A DNA stretch of 64,000 bases from Garcia nutans (GCA_947685225.1 CANTUV010000003.1:1806001-1870000); one strand, 5' to 3'. Shown: positions 48,627 to 61,143, counted from the first letter of the stretch. A program made the numbers and translations. The notes: generated by a model not told the origin, from the letters alone.

Positions 48627-51600
48627 TGTAATATCCCGAGATATACCTTAAAAGTTTTGGAGGAGTTGTTGTATTTGGATTTAATGTATATGTGATGTAT
48701 ATGTATATGTCTAATTGTAATATCCCTAAGTGTGCCTAGAAGTTATGATAATATTGTTATAATTGATTTGAATGTGTAATTGATAAGTGGTATATTTGTA
48801 TAGGGTTTGGTTGAATGGTAAAAGTATTTGAGAGAAATGAATATGTGTATTTGCAAAGGAAAGAATTGTATAGAGAGAGATAGTGTATATGTTGGGTATA
48901 TGGCAATATATATGACATATATGTTGGTCAAAGTGCTTAGTCAAGGGAAGAAGATATTTAAATTGTTGAATATGAAATTACCAAAATGGGCAAGAGCTTG
49001 TAAAGAGAATTAAAATGTGTATGAGGGTAAGATAGTAATTTTCTTTTGGAGGAGTATTTAATGCCTATTAACTTTGTGTTTTCTTCATCATTTCTTCTTC
49101 TTTTTCCTTGTGTGGCCGGCTCACCTAAGACAAAGGAAAGCAAGAGAGTAAAAGAAGGGTTTGATGTTCTAAGCTCCAAAGTTGAGAGAGATTCCAAGTA
49201 ACCAAGTTGGAATTTCAAGGAATTTCATCATTTTGGTAAGATTTCTCTTGTTTGCTTTGGTTCTTTTTGAAGTTGTGTATGGATTGAGTTAGGTTTATGG
49301 ATAGTATGATTAAGTGTGTTTGTGTATGGTGTGTGTAAAAGTGTTGAAATGGAATTAAAGATAAGGAGCTAGGTTGGTGTTGGTGATGGAAGAGTAAGAG
49401 TTGTGTTTAGTGAATTTTTTTTCTGTTTTACAATTAGTAAAGGCTGTGACTTGTATGATTTTTAATTAATTATAGAAAAATGTTCTTAAAGTGAATTTTT
49501 GATATGTTGTGCCTCTATGAGTCTAGAATGACTGAAAAATATGTTGATTCGATTTTGGAATGGTTATGAGTTTAGAAAGATTATTTTTATTAGACCTGTT
49601 CCAGCAGGTACCTTAACTGAGACAGCTATATTTCGGGATTTTTAATAAAATGTAGAAAAATCATAACCAATTGAATTTTGGATATGTTGTTGCTTAGTGA
49701 GTCTAGTATTTAAGAAAAATAATTTGGAACCACGTTGATTGAATTTGATTTATGGAATTCACAAAGTTCAGAACTGCTGCCAGGATGCAGGGCAATTGGG
49801 GCAGTCTGGTTAGGTGAACTATTTGACCAAGATTTTGTGTTCAGTTTGATCTGAAATTTTAAAGGAATGATTTTAAGATACAAAACTAAATTCTGTAAAA
49901 ATTTTAGAATTTTTAGTCAAGTAGATTATTTTATACAATTTTTCAAAATAAGGATAAAATGGAGTCTTAAACCAGAATGTACTATTCATATGGTCATTTT
50001 GCTAATATTCCTTTTGGATTAGATTGTGAAGAGGTTGAATTGCCCTAACCGTGTCCCTCAAGTGGTGCTGCCCGTGTCCCTCAAAGGTTTTGAAGAGATT
50101 GGGTTGCATTAACCTAAATGTGGAGAATTCTTGGAAAGAAAAGAAATGTATAGATTGATGGGACTAGTTCTTGAGGTAAGTACCAATACATATGATTGTA
50201 TTTAATTACATAATTCGAGGCTTAACACATTTGTTTGCAAATGTGTTAAGTGATCTATTATATTGTTAACATAATTGGACTAAGGTGATGATTGAATGAT
50301 GTGAAGGATGTGAAGATCATTAACAAGGTAAGCATAAACCCTATTTGATTGTATATCCTTATATGTCTTTGAACATTAACACATTGGGATGAAAGTGTTA
50401 AATAAGCTATTATATTGTGAATGTAAATGAAGAATATATATAAAGGATGAAATATGAAATGGGAAAGGTAGGAAGAAATGAGGATCATTCTTAAGGTATG
50501 TGCAATTTGTTATGATAAATGCTCTAGTAATGAATGATGTTAATGTATTTTGAGAAGTGAGAAAATGTTATGTTATATGCATTGTGAATCTTGTGTATGG
50601 CAATGTATTATATGAATAATATACTTTGAAATGTGATATCAATGATGCTATATGTATCATATGGATTGAGATATGATATGATATGAAGCCATTGTGATTG
50701 GCTATGATAATTCAATTGAAAGAGATAAGGCATGTTGGCCTAATTGATGATGAGATTGATAATGAAATAATAAATGAATTGTTTGTTTAATATGTTATTC
50801 AGTTTCAGAGTTCTGGATTTGGGCGGCATGCCTAAGAAATGATGAAAGGTAACAGTCTTGCCGGGTTGAGGATCTCCTCATATGTGTTGAGTTGATGGTC
50901 CAAGAGACTGGGTCTGTTACACTATGAGAATTGTGAATATGAGATATATGATTTGTAACAGTCTTGCCGGGTTGAGGATCTCCTCATATGTGTTGAGTTG
51001 ATGGTCCAAGAGACTGGGTCTGTTACACTATCCATGGATAGAGAGACATGTATATATATTGCCTACGGGCGTGATGATTGTGAGTATTAAAAATGAATTA
51101 TGCTTGGTGAATTGTGAATAATATAATGTTATTAAGTGTAATATGTAAATGAATTGTGGTTGATGATAAAGGTTGTCTTTATTGGAAATATGATTTATGA
51201 TTTGTATGATATGTAAATTGTGTATTGCAATAATGAGTGATATGATGTGTAATGTGTGTATTGCAATAATGAGTGTATGATATGTAATGTGTGTATTGCA
51301 ATAATAATTGGTATGATATGTAAAGTGTGTATTGCAATAATGGTTGGTGTGGTATATATATAATGTAGGAGTATTAATATATTGGTTTTGAGTATTGGTG
51401 ATGCATTGGGGTTGGTGATAATATTATGTATATATATATATACATCATATATGAAATTAGCTAGGATATATTAAAGATAACATTAAAAAGAAAAGAAGAT
51501 ATGATAAGAACTAATTATATATTGAAGCGATGTATCATTATATATCAATACTTCTATACTATATGTTTATATTTTATATTTGGACTACTAAGCTCTCGGG

Positions 51601-51944
51601 CTTAGCGCGGGTGTTTATTCGCGCAGGTATATAGATGGAAGATATGAAGTCTTTTGTTATGCCACAAGAAGAGTAAAGTTTGTCGAGACCAACTAGAGGG
51701 TAATGCATACATGTATAAATTTTAATTATGATGTATTTCTGACGAGAGAGTATTTATATGTATAAATGAAGTTTTAATAAAGATAATGATTTTGTAAATG
51801 TTATTTAAATTAATGTATTATGGTTTGAACTCTGTTATAAATATTTTAAAAGGTAACGAAAAGTGACATCCTTATACTTTATATATTTACTGTATGTATA
51901 CTAGGTATACGCATAGTACTTATATAGGGTATCGGGGTGTTACA
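48627..51944 (+). repeat. 5' LTR of the young non-coding element
   Basis: TGTAATATCCCGAG...ATCGGGGTGTTACA. Holds two tandem GTAACAG...CTGTTAC hairpin units near 50851-50925 and 50958-51030, the ATCCATGGAT box near 51041-51050 and the double hairpin at 51588-51624 followed by CAGGTATATAG. A second TGTAATATCCC-like start (TGTAATATCCCTAAG) occurs near 48717, suggesting an older terminal duplication. Several ~75-codon frames in it recur identically in the 3' LTR and are not genes. Confidence 0.93.
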
Positions 51945-51951
51945 ATTGTTT

Positions 51952-51963
51952 TGGTATCAGAGC
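51952..51963 (+). other. Primer-binding site of the young element
   Basis: TGGTATCAGAGC, complementary to initiator tRNA-Met, seven bases after the 5' LTR. Confidence 0.9.
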
Positions 51964-53444
51964 TTAGGTTCGAGATTCTCGGCCTAAGTAAAATTAAAAA
52001 GAAAAAGTTTTGAAACGCTTAAAATGAATTAAAAAGAAGAGTTTTGAAAATGAAATTTGTAATACATGCATATGCATTCACACCTAGGTTGGTCTCGGAG
52101 GTGACATTATATGATTTGTAGTATATCTATGTTATATGAAATGGATGTTAATGTGTGAATGATGTTTTATATGAAAATAAAATTAGAAAATGAAATGATA
52201 TGAATTTATATAAGTCTAATTGATAATTAAAAATGGAAATTTACGCTAGTAAAGGAAAGTGTTGAATGTGTTGAAGTATAAAGAAATGAAACGGAAAATA
52301 AAGCTGAAAATGAGATGGAAACAAAATTAAGATTAGAATATGTACTCTCTCTTCTACACTTTGAATCTCTTTATAATAAGGTTGTGTTGGGTTAGTTAGA
52401 TGGAGGAAATATTGCTGGATTGATAATATTGAAAGATATGTTATTGCAATGAAAAGAGTATGGTGGGATATGGAATGAGTTGATGAGTATAGATAAAGTG
52501 TGACTATTTAAAGTTTAGGATATATATATAAAGTTAAGGTTTTGTTAAAAAAAAAATAAAAAAGTAAAAAAAAATAAAATAATATTGGTTAAGTAAGAAT
52601 ATCAATTGGTATTGTTGTTATAATGCAAACATTGTGAATTCAAGGTTAGAAATGTGAGATGCTTGGATATTGTGAAAGCTCATGGTAATGGTAATAATAT
52701 ATGATATTTGAGATTTTTCGAAATGAGCTTAATAATTGGGGAAGAAATATGTGTTGATATTGCTTTGTGATATATAGATATATATATATATATATATCCG
52801 AGATGTTTTTAAAGTTGATTTTAAGAAAAGATGAGTTTGGTAAATTGAAGTTTAAGCAAAGTAGTAAGTTGAAAAGTTAAAGTCCTACTAGAATTTGATA
52901 AAGATTGATTGGATATTGATGGTTTAATGTATATTCAATACCTGAGCCAGGTGAAATGATTAATATTGCACATGAAAGTATTATGACTTAAGTAATGTGA
53001 TTGATGGTATGAGAATTTGTTTTGAAGTAAAAAGAGAAATAGATAAGCAAATGAAAAGGAGCTATTTTAAGTCATTTTATTGCAAAAAAAAAAAGAGAGC
53101 ATATAATTAAGTGTATAGGAGCTATTGGGCTCAATGTGTATATTATTGGGTGTAATGTACATATGTATAAATATATGGGTAAAATATATATATACGTTGA
53201 ATGGTAAACAAACGGATATAAAGATGATATATTAAATGCATTTCAAAATAAAGGTGAGAGAGATGTCACCTTGGTAAGGTGACTAAGAATTTGTGAAGTA
53301 TTATTATGGTTAGGATATATATATGTGTGGAATTGATAAATAACTTAAGCCATGTCAAAAAGGGATAAAAATGATGTTGTGCAATGAGAAGAAATAAATG
53401 TAAAATACTTAAGTTGTCTTGGAAAAACAGTCCCGGATTGGATG

Positions 53445-53569
53445 CCACGGCCGTGGTAAGTGAGGGCCACGACCGTGGGGTTACAATTATGACTGTGTCT
53501 TTATGCATTTTGGTAGCACAGAAGAGTTTTCTATGCCACGACCGTGGCTCTTGAAGGCCACGACCGTGG
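53445..53569. repeat. Four 12-bp CCACGRCCGTGG palindromes
   Basis: CCACGGCCGTGG at 53445-53456 is a perfect palindrome; CCACGACCGTGG at 53467-53478, 53536-53547 and 53558-53569 differs by one central base. They form two close pairs in very AT-rich DNA and keep their CpGs. Confidence 0.9.
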
Positions 53570-55198
53570 GGACTTAAATGTTGATATGACCTGTAATTTG
53601 TGATCTAAAGGCTTAAAAATGAGACTAATATATGAATGTATTATATGTTGTGATGTGCATAAGGTGAGTTTGTTGAGGCATCAATGTCATTGAGTAATGA
53701 ATTGCATATGAAATGAGAAATGTAATGAAATGATTATAACACTTGAGCAATTACATAAAATGAATATGGTTTGAGAAGCTATGAATAGTAAGTACAAAAC
53801 CCTATTTGATTTCATATATTCATATGACTTTGAACCTTAAACCATTTGATTATAAATGTGTTAAGAAATCTATTATATCATTGATACCTATGAATAATGC
53901 TATATGTGTATAATGTAAATTGCTATGAATATATCAATAAGAGTATATGAAATGTGAGAGCATTCAATAATGTATATGCTATGATGATGAAATGAGAATT
54001 TATTTGGGAAATATTGGACAGTAATATGGTTATAGGTTTAAAGTAAGTGTATGAGGAAATGTTTTATGTATACAGGTATAGAAAGAGATTGTAATGGAAG
54101 AAGAAAGTATAATGTATGAAATTTCGAGAAGAGATAAATTGGAAATAGAGTAATGAACGAACTTGGGTAAAAATTGTATATGATCAAATGGTGTGCATAG
54201 GAGATGTTAAACATAACATATTTGAATATGAATTAGGCTATTAATGATCAAGTAATCAAGAACAAAGTGTTTTGAAGTGAAGTTGGAATGTGCTAAATCT
54301 TGATGTAGCCAAAGTTTGGAGAATGGATATATAATCCTTGTGATCCAACTTAGCAGTGTAATTGAAAAGTTTGGAAACATAATAATTAAGGAATAGTATT
54401 GATCTATAAGTTACAAATGTGACCATTAAGCTCTTATGGCCATATGATTTGTTTAATGTGTGTGGTCGGTTAGCTTTGTTATCCACAGAATTTGGATTGA
54501 AATGATTTGATTGTAGCACAATTTTGGTAAAACAGACAATTATGTTTCTAGTATCATGGTTGAAAGTTATAATTGGTAAATGTGTATCTTATAACTTTTG
54601 TGTTAACAATTTGGTTATAATTTTGAAAAGTAAAGAAAGGAAAGAGAATTGTGATAATATTTTGAGTTATGAATAATGTAATAAAAAGGCAATTATTGTA
54701 ATTATAGTAATGTTATAAAAAGGTGAAGAGATGATAAATTTAAATAAGTTAATTGTTGGTTTGAATCAAACCAGATTGAATGTGGTATATTGTGACAAAT
54801 TGATCGAATGATCTAGATTTCACCAAGGTGGTGAATCAATGATTTTTTTTAGTGTAAATTAAGAGAATAGTTATAAAGAGATGAAGTGGTAAAGTATTTG
54901 AATGTAATAATGGGACGAAGATGATTGGATTCTTATACATAGATAAGGTATTTGGGATTGTAATGAGTTATTTTGAATATTGGATAAAATGTAATAAGAT
55001 ATATATATTATGACAAGTTATGGAATTGAAAAAGATGATTGATTCTAGGAGGAAGAATACACATTATGTGATTGGATGAAACCAGAATATAAGAATACTA
55101 TTCATAATATATGAAGATTTAAGATGGCGTATTGTTAAGAAGGGAGTGTTATTGAACTGGTTAATTTCGAGGACGAAATTATTTAAGGGGGAGAGAAT

Positions 55199-58100
55199 TG
55201 TAATATCCCGAGATATACCTTAAAAGTTTTGGAGGAGTTGTTGTATTTGGATTTAATGTATATGTGATGTATATGTATATGTCTAATTGTAATATCCCTA
55301 AGTGTGCCTAGAAGTTATGATAATATTGTTATAATTGATTTGAATGTGTAATTGATAAGTGGTATATTTGTATAGGGTTTGGTTGAATGGTAAAAGTATT
55401 TGAGAGAAATGAATATGTGTATTTGCAAAGGAAAGAATTGTATAGAGAGAGATAGTGTATATGTTGGGTATATGGCAATATATATGACATATATGTTGGT
55501 CAAAGTGCTTAGTCAAGGGAAGAAGATATTTAAATTGTTGAATGTGAAATTACCAAAATGGGCAAGAGCTTGTAAAGAGAATTAAAATGTGTATGAGGGT
55601 AAGATAGTAATTTTCTTTTGGAGGAGTATTTAATGCCTATTGACTTTGTGTTTTCTTCATCATTTCTTCTTCTTTTTCCTTGTGTGGCCGGCTCACCTAA
55701 GACAAAGGAAAGCAAGAGAGTAAAAGAAGGGTTTGATGTTCTAAGCTCCAAAGTTGAGAGAGATTCCAAGTAACCAAGTTGGAATTTCAAGGAATTTCAT
55801 CATTTTGGTAAGATTTCTCTTGTTTGCTTTGGTTCTTTTTGAAGTTGTGTATGGATTGAGTTAGGTTTATGGATAGTATGATTAAGTGTGTTTGTGTATG
55901 GTGTGTGTAAAAGTGTTGAAATGGAATTAAAGATAAGAAGCTAGGTTGGTGTTGGTGATGGAAGAGTAAGAGTTGTGTTTAGTGAATTTTTTTTCTGTTT
56001 TACAATTAGTAAAGGCTGTGACTTGTATGATTTTTAATTAATTATAGAAAAATGTTCTTAAAGTGAACTTTTGATATGTTGTGCCTCTATGAGTCTAGAA
56101 TGACTGAAAAATATGTTGATTCGATTTTGGAATGGTTATGAGTTTAGAAAGATTATTTTTATTAGACCTGTTCCAGCAGGTACCTTAACTGAGACAGCTA
56201 TATTTCGGGATTTTTAATAAAATGTAGAAAAATCATAACCAATTGAATTTTGGATATGTTGTTGCTTAGTGAGTCTAGTATTTGAGAAAAATAATTTGGA
56301 ACCACGTTGATTGAATTTGATTTATGGAATTCACAAAGTTCAGAACTGCTGCCAGGATGCAGGGCAATTGGGGCAGTCTGGTTAGGTGAACTATTTGACC
56401 AAGATTTTGTGTTCAGTTTGATCTGAAATTTTAAAGGAATGATTTTAAGATACAAAACTAAATTCTGTAAAAATTTTAGAATTTTTAGTCAAGTAGATTA
56501 TTTTATACAATTTTTCAAAATAAGGATAAAATGGAGTCTTAAACCAGAATGTACTATTCATATGGTCATTTTGCTAATATTCCTTTTGGATTAGATTGTG
56601 AAGAGGTTGAATTGCCCTAACCGTGTCCCTCAAGTGGTGCTGCCCGTGTCCCTCAAAGGTTTTGAAGAGATTGGGTTGCATTAACCTAAATGTGGAGAAT
56701 TCTTGGAACGAAAAGAAATGTATAGATTGATGGGACTAGTTCTTGAGGTAAGTACCAATACATATGATTGTATTTAATTACATAATTCGAGGCTTAACAC
56801 ATTTGTTTGCAAATGTGTTAAGTGATCTATTATATTGTTAACATAATTGGACTAAGGTGATGATTGAATGATGTGAAGGATGTGAAGATCATTAACAAGG
56901 TAAGCATAAACCCTATTTGATTGTATATCCTTATATGTCTTTGAACATTAACACATTGGGATGAAAGTGTTAAATAAGCTATTATATTGTGAATGTAAAT
57001 GAAGAATATATATAAAGGATGAAATATGAAATGGGAAAGGTAGGAAGAAATGAGGATCATTCTTAAGGTATGTGCAATTTGTTATGATAAATGCTCTAGT
57101 AATGAATGCTGTTAATGTGTTTTGAGAAGTGAGAAAATGTTATGTTATATGCATTGTGAATCCTATGTATGGCAATGTATTATATGAATAATATACTTTG
57201 AAATGTGATATCAATGATGCTATATGTATCATATGGATTGAGATATGATATGATATGAATCCATTGTGATTGGCTATGATAATTCAATTGAAAGAGATAA
57301 GTCATGTTGGCCTAATTGATGATGAGATTGATAATGAAATAATAAATGAATTGTTTGTTTAATATGTTATTCAGTTTCAGAGTTCTGGATTTGGGTGGCA
57401 TGCCTAAGAAATGATGAAAGGTAACAGTCTTGCCGGGTTGAGGATCTCCTCATATGTGTTGAGTTGATGGTCCAAGAGACTGGGTCTGTTACACTATGAG
57501 AATTGTGAATATGAGATATATGATTTGTAACAGTCTTGCCGGGTTGAGGATCTCCTCATATGTGTTGAGTTGATGGTCCAAGAGACTGGGTCTATTACAC
57601 TATCCATGGATAGAGAGACATGTATATATATTGCCTACGGGCGTGATGATTGTGAGTATTAAAAATGAATTATGCTTGGTGAATTGTGAATAATATAATG
57701 TTATTTAGTGTAATATGTAAATGAATTGTGGTTGATGATAAAGGTTGTCTTTATTGGAAATATGATTTATGATTTGTATGATATGTAAATTGTGTATTGC
57801 AATAATGAGTGATATGATGTGTAATGTGTGTATTGCAATAATGAGTGTATGATATGTAATGTGTGTATTGCAATAATAATTGGTATGATGTGTAAAGTGT
57901 GTATTGCAATAATGGTTGGTGTGGTATATATATAATGTAGGAGTATTAATATATTGGTTTTGAGTATTGGTGATGCATTGGGGTTGGTGATAATATTATG
58001 TATATATATATACATCATATATGAAATTAGCTAGGATATATTAAAGATAACATTAAAAAGAAAAGAAGATATGATAAGAACTAATTATATATTGAAGCGA

Positions 58101-58513
58101 TGTATCATTATATATTAATACTTCTATACTATATGTTTATATTTTATATTTGGACTACTAAGCTCTCGGGCTTAGCGCGGGTGTTTATTCGCGTAGGTAT
58201 ATAGATGGAAGATATGAAGTCTTTTGTTATGCCACAAGAAGAGTAAAGTTTGTCGAGACCAACTAGAGGGTAATGCATACATGTATAAATTTTAATTATG
58301 ATGTATTTCTAACGAGAGAGTATTTATATGTATAAATGAAGTTTTAATAAAGATAATGATTTTGTAAATGTTATTTAAATTAATGTATTATGGTTTGAAC
58401 TCTGTTATAAATATTTTAAAAGGTAACGAAAAGTGACATCCTTATACTTTATATATTTACTGTATGTTACTAGGTATACGCATAGTACTTATATAGGGTA
58501 TCGGGGTGTTACA
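55199..58513 (+). repeat. 3' LTR of the young non-coding element
   Basis: Starts directly after the polypurine tract and ends ATCGGGGTGTTACA before AAATA. Nearly identical to the 5' LTR, offset by 6,572 bases. Confidence 0.93.
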
Positions 58514-58518
58514 AAATA

Positions 58519-59775
58519 GAAAAGAAAAAAATTAGAAAAAAAAATTAAAAACACATATTATAAAAAAAAAAGAAGAAAAGAAAATAAACTCATCGGAACT
58601 TGCTTCGTCAAATGGAGAAGACCGGAGATGGAGATTGAAGATGAGTAAGTAAGAGAGAAAGAAGAAAAGAGAGAGGGGAAGATTGTGGGCAACAAAAGAA
58701 AAAGAAGAAAAGGGGGGGGGGGGGGGCAGAAGAAGAAAAAAATCTTTTTATATCTGGGCCTACTTGAATTTAATATTCCAAAATGTTGCTGATAGAAACT
58801 CAATTGTCTTGGTAAATGAGACTTATTTACCGAGTGCATGTGTATTCTTTCAAAAACTTGTGGTGCACAAAATGTTGTCTGAATTTAATATTATAAAAAT
58901 TTACCAAGACGCTCTTACTTCTCTTGGTAAATGAGACTTTTAATATGTCAACATTCATTCATTTACCGAGGGAATTCAAATTCTCTTAGTAATTTATGAC
59001 GCTCAAAATACCGTATGAATTTAATATTCTAAAAAATTTAATGAGAAACTCTCTATGAGTGCTCGATCCTTTACACTTATCTTTGGTTCTTTAGGAAAAC
59101 ATTTGTTTTTGTGGTCTTAATACTGTTAAGTTCTTGACCTCAGCGGTCCAACAGGCTAAATCCTTATGAGAATGGAGTTGCCACCAAGTTTTAGACCAGG
59201 AAAATTGATAGAGGGGTAATATACTTATGAGTGAGGATTTTTTTCCTCACTCTTGGTGGAATGATTCTTGCGACTTTGGCACTATTAGGCTCTGAGCCTT
59301 AGAGAATACGAGCCTAAATCCGAAGAATATGAGTAACCACCCGGACGGGCTTGGAAGAAAATAGAAGGGGCAGATGATTCAATTCCTAAGGAATCCCTAA
59401 CTCCTACTGGGTTCGAAAAGTTAGGCAAGGAAAGGTGAGAAGTGGCCCAACACTCCCATAACGCCCAGTTCATTGGAACCAACCTTCTTTTTAGGTCTAA
59501 ATATTATTAAAATTTTTATGTTATTATAATATTATTCATATTACATGGAATTAAAATAAATAAACATTCATCATATCATAAATAAACAAACAATAAAACA
59601 AGCATTCCTATGAGATGAAAACATGCCCTTACAATGTCCAAATGTAAAAATACAAATAAAGTAGGATATCCACATGAAGGTAGAAATGTGTCACTTATAA
59701 TTATTCCAAAACATAAGTAAATTAAGTAACCTAAATGAACAGGGCATCCATGAATGGAAACATACCTTTTATAAA
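58519..59775. other. Intergenic and possible CACTA subterminal sequence
   Basis: 58815-58970 repeats TTGGTAAATGAGAC and TTTACCGAG words, like the subterminal DNA near 40800-41300. 59130-59470 holds GGAGTTGCCACCAAG and a less AT-rich region that looks like part of an unassigned retroelement. No gene is supported. Confidence 0.4.
58712..58726 (+). repeat. Homopolymer of 15 G
   Basis: An uninterrupted G-run inside purine-rich DNA. It may be real or a sequencing/assembly length error. Confidence 0.9.
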
Positions 59776-61143
59776 TGTTAGACAAATGATCTTAATTTTG
59801 ATCCTTGACAACTCAAATGGATGATCTATTTAACTTGTATTTGAGAAAGCTTGTTGCAGGATTAGGTTGCTTCAATTAAAGGTGAACAGAACAAGTATAG
59901 CGGTCGCACCTCAACTGAATACGACCGCTCCATGCAATTACAGAATGAAACCTTGTCACAGTAGGTTTCGCGGTCAGAAGTTCGACCATAGTCGCGACCG
60001 CTCATACATAATAGCGACCGTCCTAATATTTGCCCGACCGCTACTCAAGGAACTTAAATCATTACAATCACAGTAAGGTTCGCGGTGACAAGAACGGTGA
60101 ATGATTCGACCTCGCTTACCACTTTAGCGACCGCTCATTTATAGTCGCGACCGCCCAACAATTCAAGAAGAAATTGCTCAAAGAGACAGTAGTGTTCGCG
60201 TCCTCAGGTGCGTCCAGAAGTTCGACGAGAGAATGTGAGTTCGACCGCGAAAACCTACCAAGGGCGACCGCGAAGATTCAAATTATGGCGGACATCTCTT
60301 TTGCCCTGTCAGAAAATGACACGTGACATGACCGTTGTAATCCCACTTCAGTATTCAAAAAAGGGCGACCGCACTTTGTGATGCGCGACCGTCCCGACAA
60401 ACACAGCATGGGCAAGAAACGGTCCGACAAAAACATCATGGGCAAGATTCCTGCTGTAGAGCACTAAAATTCGACCGTTGAACTTTTTCAAAAGTAGCGA
60501 CCGTCCCTGGTTAAAAGGACGACCGCGTGAAGCATGAGAGCGACCATCCTTGTATGAAGGGCGACCGCTAAGTGCTTCGGACAGTTTAAGTAAAGAAGGT
60601 CTAATCTGCCAAGACTTTATTCTAAACAGCAATAACGGCTAGTAAGACCACATTGGCTATAAATACAATGTTTCCATGAGAAAACAAAAAGAATAACATT
60701 ATTGAGAAAAGATTTTCATAGCCAAGCAACAAATTTCCTTTTGCTTAAACTTGTATTTGAATTGTTATGAATGTTAGGTGTTAGCATTGAAAACACCATT
60801 GTATAAGTTTGAGTGTAAGCTTGGGAAACACTTAGGTTGAGAGAGTGAGCCTTGTAAAACTCTTGTGTGGGTTGTAAGTGTGAGCCTAAGAAAAACACTT
60901 GTAAAGTTGGAAGTGAGCTTGTGAAAACTTCAAAGACTAGTGGAACCTTAACAAGTTGTTAAGGAAGTGGATGTAGGATTGAAGTAAATCCGAACCACTA
61001 TAAATCTTGTGTGTTCTTACCTTCCTCCATTACTCAACCAACTCTCTATTCCGCATTTCTTGTTTGTTGAGTTTTTTAAATTGTCATTATTTCTTGACGA
61101 AACCAATTCACCCCCCCCTCTTGGTTGCCATCTTGGGACAACA
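59776..61143 (+). repeat. Copia-4 5' LTR (~1.37 kb)
   Basis: Starts TGTTAGACAAATG and ends ...GGGACAACA just before the primer site. It contains a dense CGACCG array at 59895-60575 and a C-run at 61110-61116. The 3' LTR lies outside the window, so the end was set from the primer site and the start from the shared edge with 47058. Confidence 0.75.
59895..60575 (+). repeat. CpG-rich array of GCGACCG/CGGTCGC words
   Basis: About twenty GCGACC, CGACCGC or GCGGTC words in ~680 bases, in both orientations, spaced irregularly at 20-50 bases. Surrounding DNA is AT-rich. The words were not lost to C-to-T decay, as expected for a young element. Confidence 0.85.

Larger units (their letters stand above)
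51945..55198 (+). other. Non-coding interior of the young element
   Basis: The longest frames are about 60-90 codons without known motifs. Recognisable parts: the primer site at 51952; CACCTAGGTTGGTCTCGGAGG near 52080; four 12-bp palindromes at 53445-53569; and at the end the palindrome AATTTCGAGGACGAAATT (55163-55180) and purine tract AAGGGGGAGAGAA (55185-55197). Confidence 0.8.
48627..58513 (+). mobile_element. Young non-coding LTR retrotransposon (LARD-like), 9,887 bp
   Basis: Two LTRs (48627-51944, 3,318 bp; 55199-58513, 3,315 bp) differ at only about 20 positions by eye (~99.4%). The duplication AAATA flanks the element (48622-48626, 58514-58518). The 3,254-bp interior has a primer-binding site at one end and a polypurine tract at the other, but no gag or pol motif in any frame. 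This is the build of a large retrotransposon derivative that depends on proteins of a relative. Near-identical LTRs imply recent transposition. Confidence 0.92.

Noticed and set aside
48726..49218. Small frames repeated identically at 55298-55790
   Set aside because: They are LTR sequence of the young element, so recurrence is due to the LTR pair.
58712..58726. G-run as a quadruplex or regulatory element
   Set aside because: A single homopolymer prone to sequencing error; no conserved context supports function.
59101..59115. TTTGTTTTTGTGGTC as the right CACTA terminus
   Set aside because: Only loosely like TTTTTTTGTAGTG and no matching 3-bp duplication with the left flank.
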